Positions 9,319 through 17,782 of a DNA stretch of 64,000 nt are shown here, in pieces. Source of the stretch: Gammaproteobacteria bacterium (GTDB taxonomy: Bacteria; Pseudomonadota; Gammaproteobacteria; Steroidobacterales; Steroidobacteraceae); NCBI GenBank assembly GCA_947469285.1, contig CANIOW010000001.1:62001-126000 (forward strand), given 5' to 3'. The translations under genes and the position numbers were made by a program. The stretch's first letter is position 1. Each line of letters begins with the position of its first letter. Under the pieces are notes generated by a model that ran no database searches, was not told where the DNA came from, and saw nothing but the letters and a program-made list of their open reading frames with translations.

Positions 9319-10839
9319 TCAGGATTGATTTGTATTGATCAGAGCGTCGAGTGTCGGCAGGGTAAAATAAAAGGTGCAGCCGCCCCCAGGGGTTGTGCGG
9401 TGGCTGAGCCGACCGTTGTGGGCGCGGATGATGGAGCGGCTGATCGCCAATCCCAGTCCGGTGCCGCCAGATTTTGTAGTGAAGAACGGATTAAATAAGT
9501 GTTCAGCAGCTTCGGCTGACAGTCCATGTCCGTGATCGACAACGGCCAATTCTATTAGGCCCTCGGGCGTCAGTCCGGTCACGATGCTGACTTGCCGTCG
9601 GGCACCCGGCGTCTCCAGTGTGGCGTCGATGGCATTGCGGATCAGGTTGATGAGCACTTGTTGTAGCTGCACTGGATCGGCGTTTACCGGTGGCAATGAG
9701 AGCGCGGACTTGATCTCCAGCCGCACATCATTAATCCGTGCGTCGGCCTCCACCAGCAAGCGTGAATCTTCGATGAGTCGGTTGCAGTCCACGGGTTGGT
9801 GGCTAATCTCTCGGTTCTTGACGAACGAGCGCAGGCGACGAATCACTTCCCCCGCGCGCAAGGCTTGGGTGGTGATCTGTTGCAACGCCTCGTCTAAGTC
9901 ATCGCGGCTAATGCCCTCCGGGCTGGCCAGCATGCGCGTCGCCGCCTGTGCGAAGGTAGCGATAGCGGTGAGTGGTTGGTTGATCTCATGCGCCAGTCCA
10001 GCCGCCATCTCCCCCATGGTCGAGAGGCGTGCAAAGTGGGTCAGCCGGGACTCTGACTGGCGGACTTCCTCTTCGGCCAGTTTGCGGGCGGTGATGTCGT
10101 GCAAAGTGCCTGTGGCCACCGGACCCTGTGCCCCCGAATCGATCTGGATCCGGACTTCAAAGGTGCGAATGTCGCCGTCGGCGCGTAGCAGACGGCATTC
10201 CAGTTCCAGTTGTCCCAGCTCAGCGACGGTGCGCCGCCAGTCACGCTCGAACCGTCGCCGGTCGTCAGGGTGGACCACGTGTCGGATGAAGTCATCCATG
10301 TCGTGAGGCACTTCGCTCTTCGGTCGTCCCAGTAACCGCGGAATTTCATCAGACCAATGGGCGCTGTCCTGACGACCGAGTTCGAGTTCGAAGTTGCCAA
10401 TGCCTGCGATGGATTGCGCCGCACGGAGCAAGGACTCGCTCTTGCGCAGCGCATTGAGCGCGTGATTGCGGATGGTGATGTCGTGCAGCATGCCAACGAA
10501 ACGGCGGGGCTGACTTTTAGCGACCTCGCCGACCGCCAGTAAGGCTGGGAAGAGCGAGCCATCCTTGCGCTGCGCTTCAACTTCGCGGCCGGTGCCGATA
10601 ATTCTCGCTTCGCCGGTGGAGATGAAGCGGCTGATATAGCCGTCATGGTTGCGGCGGTCGGTGCCGGGCATGAGGACCGACACATTTTGTCCGATGATTT
10701 CCGCGGCGGCCCAGCCAAACATTCGTTCGGCGGCCCGATTGAAGGTTTCTACATGGCCGCGGTCATCAATCAGGATGACCGCGTCCACGGCAGCATCGAG
10801 AACCGCCTGGAATTCGAGTTGGGCGCGTGTTTCCGTCAT
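9319..10839 (-). CDS. fixL: FixL-type oxygen-sensing PAS histidine kinase
   Basis: A 506-residue soluble sensor kinase. PAS1 (about 8-125) keeps residues that in rhizobial FixL hold and read the haem: His65 in NHDGYISRF corresponds to the proximal haem ligand and Arg85 in IGTGREV to the ligand-sensing arginine, by eye against remembered FixL sequence. A second PAS (about 140-255) follows. The kinase core has phospho-acceptor His284 in AHEINQPLTAI, with N, G1 (DHGHGLSAE) and G2 (GGTGLGLAISRSI) boxes. It has no membrane segments. It sits upstream of fixJ on the same strand, near the cbb3 operon, so it probably phosphorylates FixJ when oxygen falls. Confidence 0.9.
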   Translation of the reverse strand: MTETRAQLEFQAVLDAAVDAVILIDDRGHVETFNRAAERMFGWAAAEIIGQNVSVLMPGTDRRNHDGYISRFISTGEARIIGTGREVEAQRKDGSLFPALLAVGEVAKSQPRRFVGMLHDITIRNHALNALRKSESLLRAAQSIAGIGNFELELGRQDSAHWSDEIPRLLGRPKSEVPHDMDDFIRHVVHPDDRRRFERDWRRTVAELGQLELECRLLRADGDIRTFEVRIQIDSGAQGPVATGTLHDITARKLAEEEVRQSESRLTHFARLSTMGEMAAGLAHEINQPLTAIATFAQAATRMLASPEGISRDDLDEALQQITTQALRAGEVIRRLRSFVKNREISHQPVDCNRLIEDSRLLVEADARINDVRLEIKSALSLPPVNADPVQLQQVLINLIRNAIDATLETPGARRQVSIVTGLTPEGLIELAVVDHGHGLSAEAAEHLFNPFFTTKSGGTGLGLAISRSIIRAHNGRLSHRTTPGGGCTFYFTLPTLDALINTNQS

Positions 10840-10866
10840 GTACCGCGCCCGAGGAGTGGCATGGAT

Positions 10867-11010
10867 TCAGTAATCGTCCCGGCTACTGCCCGAACCATCA
10901 TCCTCATCGTCATCCCAATCGTCGTCCTCATCATCTTCGTCATCGTCATCGTCCCAATCATCCTCGTCGTCATCGTCCTCGTCTTTTTCCTCGGCTTCCT
11001 CATCCGCGTC
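10867..11010. repeat. Low-complexity GAT/GAC-rich codon run
   Basis: This stretch encodes the acidic tail of the preceding entry. On the plus strand it reads as imperfect repeats of tcatcctcgtc units. It is a simple-sequence tract in coding DNA and so liable to length change. Confidence 0.6.
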
Positions 11011-11235
11011 TGCATCATCACCGACAGCCGATCCAGCGAGACCCTCCGGCGCATCGGTCTCTTCCAGGTCCAGTTCGTACCAGGTGTCGAGATCAATCTC
11101 CTCGGCCTCGTCGTCGCCATCGTAATGGAGCTTGATGATGCCCTCGTCCTCGTCCATCGAGATAACGCGGAACATCGTGTCTTCGTCCAGGTTTTCATAC
11201 CACTGGCCGACTTTTGGTTCGTACTCCCTACCCAC
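10867..11235 (-). CDS. Small protein with beta-rich head and poly-acidic tail (DUF6763-like)
   Basis: About 122 residues. The first 60 (VGQWYENLDEDTMFRVISMD through EIDLDTWYELDLEE) look like the small gammaproteobacterial 'QWY...DLDTWYELDL' family that I recall as DUF6763, of unknown function. The last 50 are almost only Asp and Glu with a few Trp and end in SSRDDY. I prefer the GTG at 11235 because AGAGG lies 8 nt upstream and the conserved part begins just after it; an in-frame TTG at 11301 adds 22 unlikely residues. It follows the TauE-like gene on the same strand. Confidence 0.7.
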   Translation of the reverse strand: MGREYEPKVGQWYENLDEDTMFRVISMDEDEGIIKLHYDGDDEAEEIDLDTWYELDLEETDAPEGLAGSAVGDDADADEEAEEKDEDDDDEDDWDDDDDEDDEDDDWDDDEDDGSGSSRDDY

Positions 11236-11326
11236 GGCTTCAACCTCTTGCTGACGCGCAATCGACGCGCAGGGAGAGTGTAAGGCTCCGCGTGCCGCCA
11301 AGGAAGCAGTACGATGCGGTTGAGCC

Positions 11327-12115
11327 TCATTCGGGTGTGGCGCCGGCGGTTTCCGGTGGGTTGGGGTGGTGGTGGTGTGCTACCGAGTAGTGGCGCAAAC
11401 TCGCCCATTGCGCTGTGATGAGCAGTAACAGCGCCAACCCAACAGTCCAGCGCAGACGGCGCTGCGGCCGGCCAGTACTGAACAGGCCCAGTCGGCCCAA
11501 ACGCCCAGCACTGAGCATGGCAGGCCAGGTGCCAAGGGCGAAGGCGCCCAGCAGTGCGCCGCCTTGCCAGGCCTGACCGGTGCCGGCGGCGAGCAGGGTC
11601 ATCGAGAGTACCAAGCCGCAGGGAATGAACGCCCAGGCCATTCCCATCCCAAGGCTGCCCCAAGGTTCCGGCCAGCGGCCGGCCCATCGGGCAGCGGGTT
11701 GCACCATCCGCCAGACAAATTGTCCCAGACGCTCTAGGCCAAAGACATCACGCCCGATCAATAAGCGCAGCGCCAGACTCAGCAGGGCAAAGGTGGCGAC
11801 GCCAGTCGCCAGCAGTCGTAACGCCAGCGCCCAGTGCGGCGTCATCCCGCCGGTCACCCCCAGCACCTGGCCTACCGCTTGGCTGAATACCTGACCCGTA
11901 CCACCGCCGGCCACGCCGAGCAACACATAAGACACGGAGCGGCCCACCTGCAGTCGCCATAGGCCGGGCCAATGGCCGCTGACGCCAGGTGCGAGTGCTG
12001 CCTGCAATCCGCCGCACATCCCAAAGCAATGGAGGCTCGCTGCCAGCCCCGTTAAAGCAGCGCCTACCCATTGGCCAGCCAGCGCGCTGGTCGCTAGCCA
12101 CGCCGTAGTCGTCAT
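11327..12115 (-). CDS. TauE/SafE-like (UreH-type) membrane protein of the cco locus
   Basis: A 262-residue protein with about six membrane segments. The N-terminal GAALTGLAASLHCFGMCGGLQ is typical of the 'sulfite exporter TauE/SafE / urease accessory UreH-like' proteins that often close cbb3 assembly operons. Those homologues are thought to help copper or cofactor delivery to the oxidase, but this is weakly established. The internal CGLVLSMTLLAAGTGQAW region is the second half-repeat. Its ATG overlaps the ccoS stop by 4 bp, so it belongs to the cco transcript. Confidence 0.8.
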   Translation of the reverse strand: MTTTAWLATSALAGQWVGAALTGLAASLHCFGMCGGLQAALAPGVSGHWPGLWRLQVGRSVSYVLLGVAGGGTGQVFSQAVGQVLGVTGGMTPHWALALRLLATGVATFALLSLALRLLIGRDVFGLERLGQFVWRMVQPAARWAGRWPEPWGSLGMGMAWAFIPCGLVLSMTLLAAGTGQAWQGGALLGAFALGTWPAMLSAGRLGRLGLFSTGRPQRRLRWTVGLALLLLITAQWASLRHYSVAHHHHPNPPETAGATPE

Positions 12116-12342
12116 GGGGTCTCCGTCGTCTCGGTGCTGTCAGGGACGGCCAGGTCCACGGGCGGCAGCGCGGTATTCAAGCGGGGCAACGCCGCGCTCG
12201 GGGTGCGGTCGTCATCCAAGATCGACCAACCGGGTGAATCGAGATCATCGAACTGGCGTGCCTCGACCGCCCAGAAGAACCCCCACAGGGCCACGCCAAC
12301 CAGGCCTAGGCTGAGCGGAACGATCCACAGCAGGCTGTTCAT
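12112..12342 (-). CDS. ccoS: cbb3 oxidase maturation protein CcoS
   Basis: A 76-residue single-pass membrane protein. The N-terminal segment SLLWIVPLSLGLVGVALWGFFWAV is followed by the family motif ARQFDDLDSPGWSILDDD. CcoS is needed for haem and copper insertion into the CcoN subunit. Its start lies inside the 3' end of ccoI, which runs on for 98 bp in another frame. It overlaps the downstream gene by 4 bp. Confidence 0.93.
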   Translation of the reverse strand: MNSLLWIVPLSLGLVGVALWGFFWAVEARQFDDLDSPGWSILDDDRTPSAALPRLNTALPPVDLAVPDSTETTETP

Positions 12343-14773
12343 GAGGGGTTAACTTTCCTTGTGTGAGCCGAATGGCGTTCAGTACTACCCCGAGGGAGCT
12401 GGCGGACATGCCGATGGCCGCCAACCATGGAGGAACCAGGCCGGCCGCCGCCGCCGGTACGGCCAGCAGATTGTAAGCGGCCGACCAGCGTAGATTTTGC
12501 TGCATCAAGGTCAGGCCGCGTCTGGCGGTAGTCAGCGCAAGCCATAGGCCCTGTGGACCCGCGCCGGCCAGAATGAGATCGGCTTGTGCGCGGGCGAGCG
12601 CCGTTCCTTCCTGCAGCGCCAGTGAGACATCGGCAACGGCCAACACTGGCGCGTCATTCAGGCCGTCACCCACCATCGCGACTCGGGCCCCGGCCGCCTG
12701 TAACGCCTGAACGTAGGCGACTTTATCAGCTGGGCGAACTTCAGCGCGCCACTGGGTGAAGCCGAGTCTCGCGGCGACTGCCGCAACGCTGGTGACCCGG
12801 TCGCCGCTCAGTAGATGGGGTTGTAAGCCCGCTTGCCGTAGTTGCTGTAGCAGCTCGGTGACGCCGGGCCGCAAGGCATCTTCAAGGGTGAATGCGCCGA
12901 GCCATCCACGCTCACTGCCTAAAAACACATTGGCCTGCAGTGCGGCAGCCGGTAGTGGACCGGCCAGTGGGTTAGCCGGTGCGTTAGGCAGTGGGCCAGC
13001 CAGTTGGCTGACGAAGGCGGCGCGTCCGATGCGGAGTCGCTCACCATTCACCACGCCTTCCAGGCCGTCGCCCGGGAATTGCAGCAACTGCTGTGCTGCG
13101 GGTGTGCCAGCGTCGGTTGGGAAGGCGCGCGCCAGTGGATGGGCAGCCCCAGCCTCCAACGCCGCCGCTAGCTGCAGCAGCGCCGGCGGCAGGCGCGTAC
13201 TGAAGGCGTGGACGGTAGTCACCGATGGCTGGCCGCGCGTGAGGGTACCTGTCTTGTCGAAGACCACATCCGTGATCCCGGCAAGACGTTCAAGCGCCTC
13301 GGCATGGACTACCAGCACGCCGTGCTGTGCGAGCTGACGCAGGGCGGCGGTGAGTACCGTCGGCACGGCCAGCGATAAGGCGCAGGGACAGGCCACCACC
13401 AAGACGGCGATCACCGTCGGCACGAGGCGGGTAGGATCGAGCCACGCCCAAAGCGCGCCTACCATCATGGCTAACAGGAGCAGGGCGGCCAGAAAGCGGC
13501 TGGCCAGTCGGTCGGCGCGCCGCGCGAGTGCCGGCCGACCCGATTGCGCCTGATCGATGAGGCGCACCAGACGGGCCAGCGTGGTGGCTTCCCCCATCGC
13601 AGTGACCCTGCATTCGGTAGCTTGGCCGGCATTCAGACTGCCGGCCAAGACTGTCGCGCCGTACGGTTTTGGTACTGCGGCAGACTCGCCGGTCACCAGT
13701 GACTCATCGGCCGTGGTGTCGGCGCCGATGATCATGGCATCCGTTGGGAAGGCCTCACCACCGGGCACCAAGATCAAATCGCCCAGTTGTAGGAGATCGC
13801 AGGGAACCTGTTCGATACCACTGGTTGTGCGGCGCCGTGCGGCGGCAGGTAACAGGCGCAGCAGCGCTTCAGTGGTGCTGCCTGCCGCATGTCTGACCCC
13901 CATTTCCGCGAGCCGGGCGAGGAGCAGCAGGAAGACGAACATCACCACTGAATCAAACCACACCACGGCAGCGCCAGTGAGTGCCTGCCAGGCGCTACCG
14001 AAAAAGGCGATGAGAATGGCGAGCGAGACTGTGACATCCATGCCTATCTCACCAGCACGCAGTGAGCGCACCGCCCCGCGCAGGAACGGACTGCCGGCGT
14101 AAAACGCCACGGGTACGGTGACCAGCAGGCTGAACAATTGGAACAAGCGGCGCGTCACGGCATCCATGCCGTCGAAAGCGCCGGCATAAAGTGCCAGTGC
14201 GAACATCATGACTTGCATCATGCCAAAGCCTGCTACTGCCAGTCGTCGCAACAGCGACGCTCGTTCGCGTCGGGCCAGGTCCCGGGTATCCACCGCGCCG
14301 AGGACATGCGGCGTGAAGCCAACGGCGGCGATGGCCTGTAGGAGCGTGCCCAAATCCAGGTGCGCAGGATCAAAGTGGATGACGACCCGCGCCGTTGCCG
14401 GGTTCGCGCTGACGGTACGCACGCCCGACAGTTGCTGTAGACGCTTCTCGACTAACCAGGTGCAGGCCGCGCAGGAGACGCCTTCGAGCAGCAGGTGAAC
14501 GGCAGCGCTGCCATCCGCCGTCGTGGTCACCCAGCGTGCCGCAACGGCAGGCACCGAGTAAGCTGAGAAACGCTCTGTGGAAAGTGTTGCTGTGCTGGCG
14601 CGCGGTGCTGGCGTCGAGCGAAAACGATAATAGTCGGCAAGGCCCGCGGCATAGATAGCGGCCGCTGCTGCCTGGCATCCCGCGCAGCAGACAGCCTCTA
14701 CTTGCTCTCCCATGAGCACGCGGAACGCCTGCCCTGTCGGTAACGGGGCGCCACAATGGAAACAACTGTTCAA
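12245..14773 (-). CDS. ccoI: Copper-translocating P-type ATPase CcoI/FixI
   Basis: An 842-residue P1B ATPase that supplies copper for CcoN assembly. From the N-terminus there is a Cys-rich head (CFHCGAPLP, CCAGC), an HMA domain with GVSCAACTWL, transmembrane helices, CPC in ACPCALSLAVP, the phosphorylation site FDKTGTLTRG, and the hinge VGDGLNDAPVLAVADVSLAL. I chose the TTG at 14773 because it overlaps the ccoH stop (TTGA) and gives the usual NSCFHCG start; the frame is open up to 14911. The C-terminus runs 98 bp into ccoS with about 35 residues unlike the family, as if the normal stop had been lost. Confidence 0.9.
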   Translation of the reverse strand: MNSCFHCGAPLPTGQAFRVLMGEQVEAVCCAGCQAAAAAIYAAGLADYYRFRSTPAPRASTATLSTERFSAYSVPAVAARWVTTTADGSAAVHLLLEGVSCAACTWLVEKRLQQLSGVRTVSANPATARVVIHFDPAHLDLGTLLQAIAAVGFTPHVLGAVDTRDLARRERASLLRRLAVAGFGMMQVMMFALALYAGAFDGMDAVTRRLFQLFSLLVTVPVAFYAGSPFLRGAVRSLRAGEIGMDVTVSLAILIAFFGSAWQALTGAAVVWFDSVVMFVFLLLLARLAEMGVRHAAGSTTEALLRLLPAAARRRTTSGIEQVPCDLLQLGDLILVPGGEAFPTDAMIIGADTTADESLVTGESAAVPKPYGATVLAGSLNAGQATECRVTAMGEATTLARLVRLIDQAQSGRPALARRADRLASRFLAALLLLAMMVGALWAWLDPTRLVPTVIAVLVVACPCALSLAVPTVLTAALRQLAQHGVLVVHAEALERLAGITDVVFDKTGTLTRGQPSVTTVHAFSTRLPPALLQLAAALEAGAAHPLARAFPTDAGTPAAQQLLQFPGDGLEGVVNGERLRIGRAAFVSQLAGPLPNAPANPLAGPLPAAALQANVFLGSERGWLGAFTLEDALRPGVTELLQQLRQAGLQPHLLSGDRVTSVAAVAARLGFTQWRAEVRPADKVAYVQALQAAGARVAMVGDGLNDAPVLAVADVSLALQEGTALARAQADLILAGAGPQGLWLALTTARRGLTLMQQNLRWSAAYNLLAVPAAAAGLVPPWLAAIGMSASSLGVVLNAIRLTQGKLTPHEQPAVDRSAQPRPGWRGPVGVLLGGRGTPVR

Positions 14774-14940
14774 CGCTGGCGTGCCACCGGTTCCACTCGC
14801 TCTACTGGTTCGTCGGCGCCGTGCGTGGCCAGCCAGACCATATAGGCCCCCGCACCACAGGCCGTTAGCGGAATCAGGATAACCAGCCACAGCATGCCTT
14901 CGCAGTACCAAGGGCGGGTGGTGTCAGGTGCAGTGTTCAT
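14770..14940 (-). CDS. ccoH: Very short CcoH/FixH-like membrane protein
   Basis: A 56-residue protein starting MNTAPDTTRPWYCEGMLWLV, with one membrane helix (MLWLVILIPLTACGAGAYMVWLA) and a short tail ending VARQR. Position (between ccoG and ccoI) and the RPWY-then-helix-then-VWLA pattern fit the N-terminus of CcoH. CcoH is usually about 150 or more residues, with a periplasmic FixH domain after DDYYK, and none of that is present. Either a minimal CcoH suffices here or the gene is truncated. The stop overlaps the ccoI TTG start. Confidence 0.68.
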   Translation of the reverse strand: MNTAPDTTRPWYCEGMLWLVILIPLTACGAGAYMVWLATHGADEPVERVEPVARQR

Positions 14941-14958
14941 AGAGTTTTTTGTGCAGAC

Positions 14959-16350
14959 TTAAGGCGCTAGGAAACGGGCAGGCTCGGTCACCTGGCGCTG
15001 GGTCTTGCCCACTTCATGCAAGGTAAACTGCACCGCCAGCGAACCATGGACCTCGCCGGCGGGTACCCGCAAGCGTACCGGGATGGAAGCGACTTCACCG
15101 GGGCCTGCGCGCAGTAGTGTCTCCCGTGCGTCCACCTCAATGCCCGGAATGCCATGGACGGTCAGCAGATAGGTATGAGAAACATCGTCTTTGTTCATGA
15201 CGCGCAGCTCGTAGGCATTTTCGAACCATGGACGACCATTGGCATCATGCACCTCGCGGTACAAGGTCGCGCGGTCACGTAGGACGTCCATGGCCAGCGG
15301 TTGGCGTAGGCTCAGTGCGACGACGAATAAGAGCATGATTAGCGCCAAAATGGCGCCATAAACCAACATGCGCGGGCGCAGCAGTCGGGTGGGCTTGCCA
15401 TCGAGGGCCTGTTGGGTGGTGTAGCGGATTAACCCGCGCGGACTTTGCATCTGGTCCATGACGCTATCGCAGGCATCGATGCAGGCGGCGCAAGCAATGC
15501 ATTCGTATTGCAATCCGTGGCGAATATCGATGCCAGTGGGGCAGACCTGTACGCAAGCCTGACAGTCAATGCAATCACCTTGCCCCCGGCTTTGTGCCGG
15601 CGTGCCCCGCGGGCGACTGCCCCGTGGTTCACCACGACGTGCGTCGTAGGTAATGATCAACGTGTCGCGATCGAACATAGCGCTTTGAAAGCGCGCGTAG
15701 GGGCACATGTATTTACAGACTTGTTCGCGCATGTAGCCGGCGTTGCCATAGGTGGCAAAGCCGTAAAACAAGCTCCAAAACGTTTCCCATGGGCCCAGTG
15801 TAAAGCTCAGCGCAGCTGGGAGCAGTGAGCGGATGGGCGTAAAAAACCCCACAAAAGTGAGCCCTGTCCAGCCGGCAAAGGTCAGCCACGCGGCTTGTTT
15901 GCCAGTTTTTCGCAGTCCTTTTTCCAGCGACCAGGGCGCGTGATCCAGTTTGAGCCGCTTGGCACGGTCGCCTTCGATGCGGCGTTCCATCCACAAAAAG
16001 ACTTCGGTCCATACCGTCTGCGGGCAAGCAAATCCGCACCACAGTCGTCCAGCGAGTGCGGTACTAAAGAAGAGCGTGAGTCCTGCGATGATCAGCAGTA
16101 AGGTTAGGAAAATAAAGTCCTGTGGCCACAGCACCAGACTGAAGAGATGAAACTGCCGCGCTGGCAGGTCAAACAAAATGGCTTGTCGGCCATTCCATTG
16201 GCACCATGGCAGGAGATAGTAAAGCCCAAGGAGCGTGAAGACTGCAGCCGTGCGTAGTCGTGCGTAGTGGCCATGCACTTCACGTGGGTAGACCTTTTGG
16301 TGGGGGGCGTAGTAGCCGCTAGGCGGTGTTTGGCTGGAGGAGTTGGTCAT
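14959..16350 (-). CDS. ccoG: cbb3 oxidase accessory ferredoxin-like protein CcoG
   Basis: A 463-residue membrane iron-sulfur protein (RdxA/FixG type), now viewed as a copper reductase that helps CcoN maturation. The N-terminal half has about five membrane helices with the RLWCGFACPQTVWTE motif. A bis-[4Fe-4S] ferredoxin region follows (CIDCQACVQVCPTGIDIR then CIACAACIDACD). The C-terminal part is a periplasmic Ig-like domain. Its ATG overlaps the stop of the 111-residue gene upstream by 4 bp. Confidence 0.95.
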   Translation of the reverse strand: MTNSSSQTPPSGYYAPHQKVYPREVHGHYARLRTAAVFTLLGLYYLLPWCQWNGRQAILFDLPARQFHLFSLVLWPQDFIFLTLLLIIAGLTLFFSTALAGRLWCGFACPQTVWTEVFLWMERRIEGDRAKRLKLDHAPWSLEKGLRKTGKQAAWLTFAGWTGLTFVGFFTPIRSLLPAALSFTLGPWETFWSLFYGFATYGNAGYMREQVCKYMCPYARFQSAMFDRDTLIITYDARRGEPRGSRPRGTPAQSRGQGDCIDCQACVQVCPTGIDIRHGLQYECIACAACIDACDSVMDQMQSPRGLIRYTTQQALDGKPTRLLRPRMLVYGAILALIMLLFVVALSLRQPLAMDVLRDRATLYREVHDANGRPWFENAYELRVMNKDDVSHTYLLTVHGIPGIEVDARETLLRAGPGEVASIPVRLRVPAGEVHGSLAVQFTLHEVGKTQRQVTEPARFLAP

Positions 16351-16682
16351 TTAGGCGCCGCGGTGCGGCTGCGTAGTGTGGTGACGAGATAGAGCGTGAT
16401 GGCGCTGGAACTCGCGGTGATGCCCCAAAAGCAAAAAAAACCGAGGCCATAGCCGGCCAGTCGATCTCCAAGTAGTGCTCCGGGCACGACGCAGTCCTCA
16501 AGCGCTAACGGGTCGACCCAGGCGAAGAGGAGCATGGTCGCCATACCGGCCGCCAGAAATGACGGCCAAAGCACCATGGCCAGATGTTGTCCTCCGGGAG
16601 GCCAGGTTTTCATGGCCGCTGCCGGTTCGTCCGGGTGGGAGGGTAGGTCAGTGCGAGGATTGACCGGACCGAGCGGCGTCAT
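16347..16682 (-). CDS. Two-helix membrane protein of unknown function between ccoP and ccoG
   Basis: A 111-residue protein I do not recognise. It has two predicted helices, LAMVLWPSFLAAGMATMLLFAWV and LGFFCFWGITASSSAITLYLV, separated by a loop with PLALEDCVVPGALLGDRL. The ATG at 16682 has GAGGAG seven bases upstream, which supports this start over the internal ATG at 16613. It therefore overlaps the 3' end of ccoP by 35 bp. Its place inside the cco operon suggests a role in oxidase assembly or stability. Confidence 0.7.
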   Translation of the reverse strand: MTPLGPVNPRTDLPSHPDEPAAAMKTWPPGGQHLAMVLWPSFLAAGMATMLLFAWVDPLALEDCVVPGALLGDRLAGYGLGFFCFWGITASSSAITLYLVTTLRSRTAAPK

Positions 16683-17622
16683 GGTGGGTCTCCTCAGTAC
16701 TGTCGTGGTCGTTAGGTCGTGGCGTGTGATCCGCCTGGGACAGGTTCAGTACATAAGCCGTTAACAGTTTAATTCGCGTGGGGCCCAGTAGAGCGAGGTG
16801 CGCAGGCATGCGATTGGTGCGACCTTTTGCAACCGTCTCCTTAATGGTTTCAACGGTGCCTCCATACAGCCAAATGTTGTCGGTCAGGTTGGGAGAACCC
16901 AGCGCCATGTTGCCGCGACCTTCTACGCCATGACAGGCCGCGCAGGTCTGGGCGAACTTGTCGGCACCAGCGTTGGCAAGGGTTGCACTGACCGTTTGCC
17001 CGGACAGCGACAGGACATAATTGGCCACCTGTTCAACGCCTTCTGCACCGAGAATACTTCCCCATGCAGGCATGACGCCTTGTCGGCCTTGCTGCAGCGT
17101 GGTGGTGATGGCGGCAGCAGTGCCACCATGCAGCCAGTCATGATCGGTAAGATTGGGGAAACCCTTGGCGCCGTGAGCGTCAGTCCCGTGGCAAGCGGCA
17201 CAGTTGGCGGCGAATAGGTTGCGGGCCGTGCGCATCGCTTCGGTATTCTCCCGGAGCTCATCCAGTTCCATGCTGTCGAAGTGGGCGAGGCGAGCGGTGC
17301 TTTCGCGACTGGCATGACGGACGTCGGTCGCCCAGGCAGACTCTTGCGTCCAGCCCAGACGCCCAGCGAAATTTCCAAGCCCTGGGTAAAGCGCTAGATA
17401 GACCACGGCAAACGCGATGGAGAAGTAAAAGCCCCACAACCACCAACGTGGGAGGGGATTGTTGTACTCGCTTAAATCTCCGTCCCATGTGTGCCCGGTG
17501 GTGGCCTCTCCTGGCGCTTGGTCACCCGGGCGTTTACGAGCGGTCATGTACAGCAGCCACAGCATGGCGACGACGTTCACTGTGGTGAGTACGATGATCC
17601 AATAGTTCCAAAAACGGTTCAT
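16648..17622 (-). CDS. ccoP: cbb3 cytochrome oxidase dihaem subunit CcoP
   Basis: A 324-residue subunit that passes electrons to CcoO/CcoN. An N-terminal helix (IIVLTTVNVVAMLWLLYM) is followed by a second helix (LWGFYFSIAFAVVYLALYPGLG). Two c-type haem sites come next: CAACHGTDAHG and CAACHGVEGRG, each followed by the PNLTD(H/N) family motif. The His-rich tail (PNDHDSTEETHHD) overlaps the next gene. Confidence 0.95.
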   Translation of the reverse strand: MNRFWNYWIIVLTTVNVVAMLWLLYMTARKRPGDQAPGEATTGHTWDGDLSEYNNPLPRWWLWGFYFSIAFAVVYLALYPGLGNFAGRLGWTQESAWATDVRHASRESTARLAHFDSMELDELRENTEAMRTARNLFAANCAACHGTDAHGAKGFPNLTDHDWLHGGTAAAITTTLQQGRQGVMPAWGSILGAEGVEQVANYVLSLSGQTVSATLANAGADKFAQTCAACHGVEGRGNMALGSPNLTDNIWLYGGTVETIKETVAKGRTNRMPAHLALLGPTRIKLLTAYVLNLSQADHTPRPNDHDSTEETHHDAARSGQSSH

Positions 17623-17780
17623 CGCTCGTCCTCCTGCGTGGTCCGCGCATCTTCCTCCAGCGGTAATCGAGCTAAAGCGTCGAACGCGGTGTGACGACGG
17701 TGGCTATAAGCCCAGATCACGGTCGCGACAAAGGCGAGCATGGCCAATAGCGTGGCCACTCCGGAGAGCATCCCGTGCAT
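17619..17780 (-). CDS. ccoQ: cbb3 oxidase small subunit CcoQ
   Basis: A 53-residue protein, MHGMLSGVATLLAMLAFVAT at the N-terminus, then VIWAYSHRRHTAFDALARLP. One helix followed by the (Y/A)SxRRxxxFDxAAxLPL-type motif is diagnostic of CcoQ, which stabilises the complex. The stop overlaps the ccoP ATG (ATGA), and the start lies 2 bp after the ccoO stop. Confidence 0.92.
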   Translation of the reverse strand: MHGMLSGVATLLAMLAFVATVIWAYSHRRHTAFDALARLPLEEDARTTQEDER

Positions 17781-17782
17781 CG

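Noticed and set aside
10645-11283. Plus-strand frame opposite fixL and the acidic protein, rich in Ile/Val
   Set aside because: The hydrophobic run is only the complement of the Asp/Glu codon repeat, not a membrane protein.
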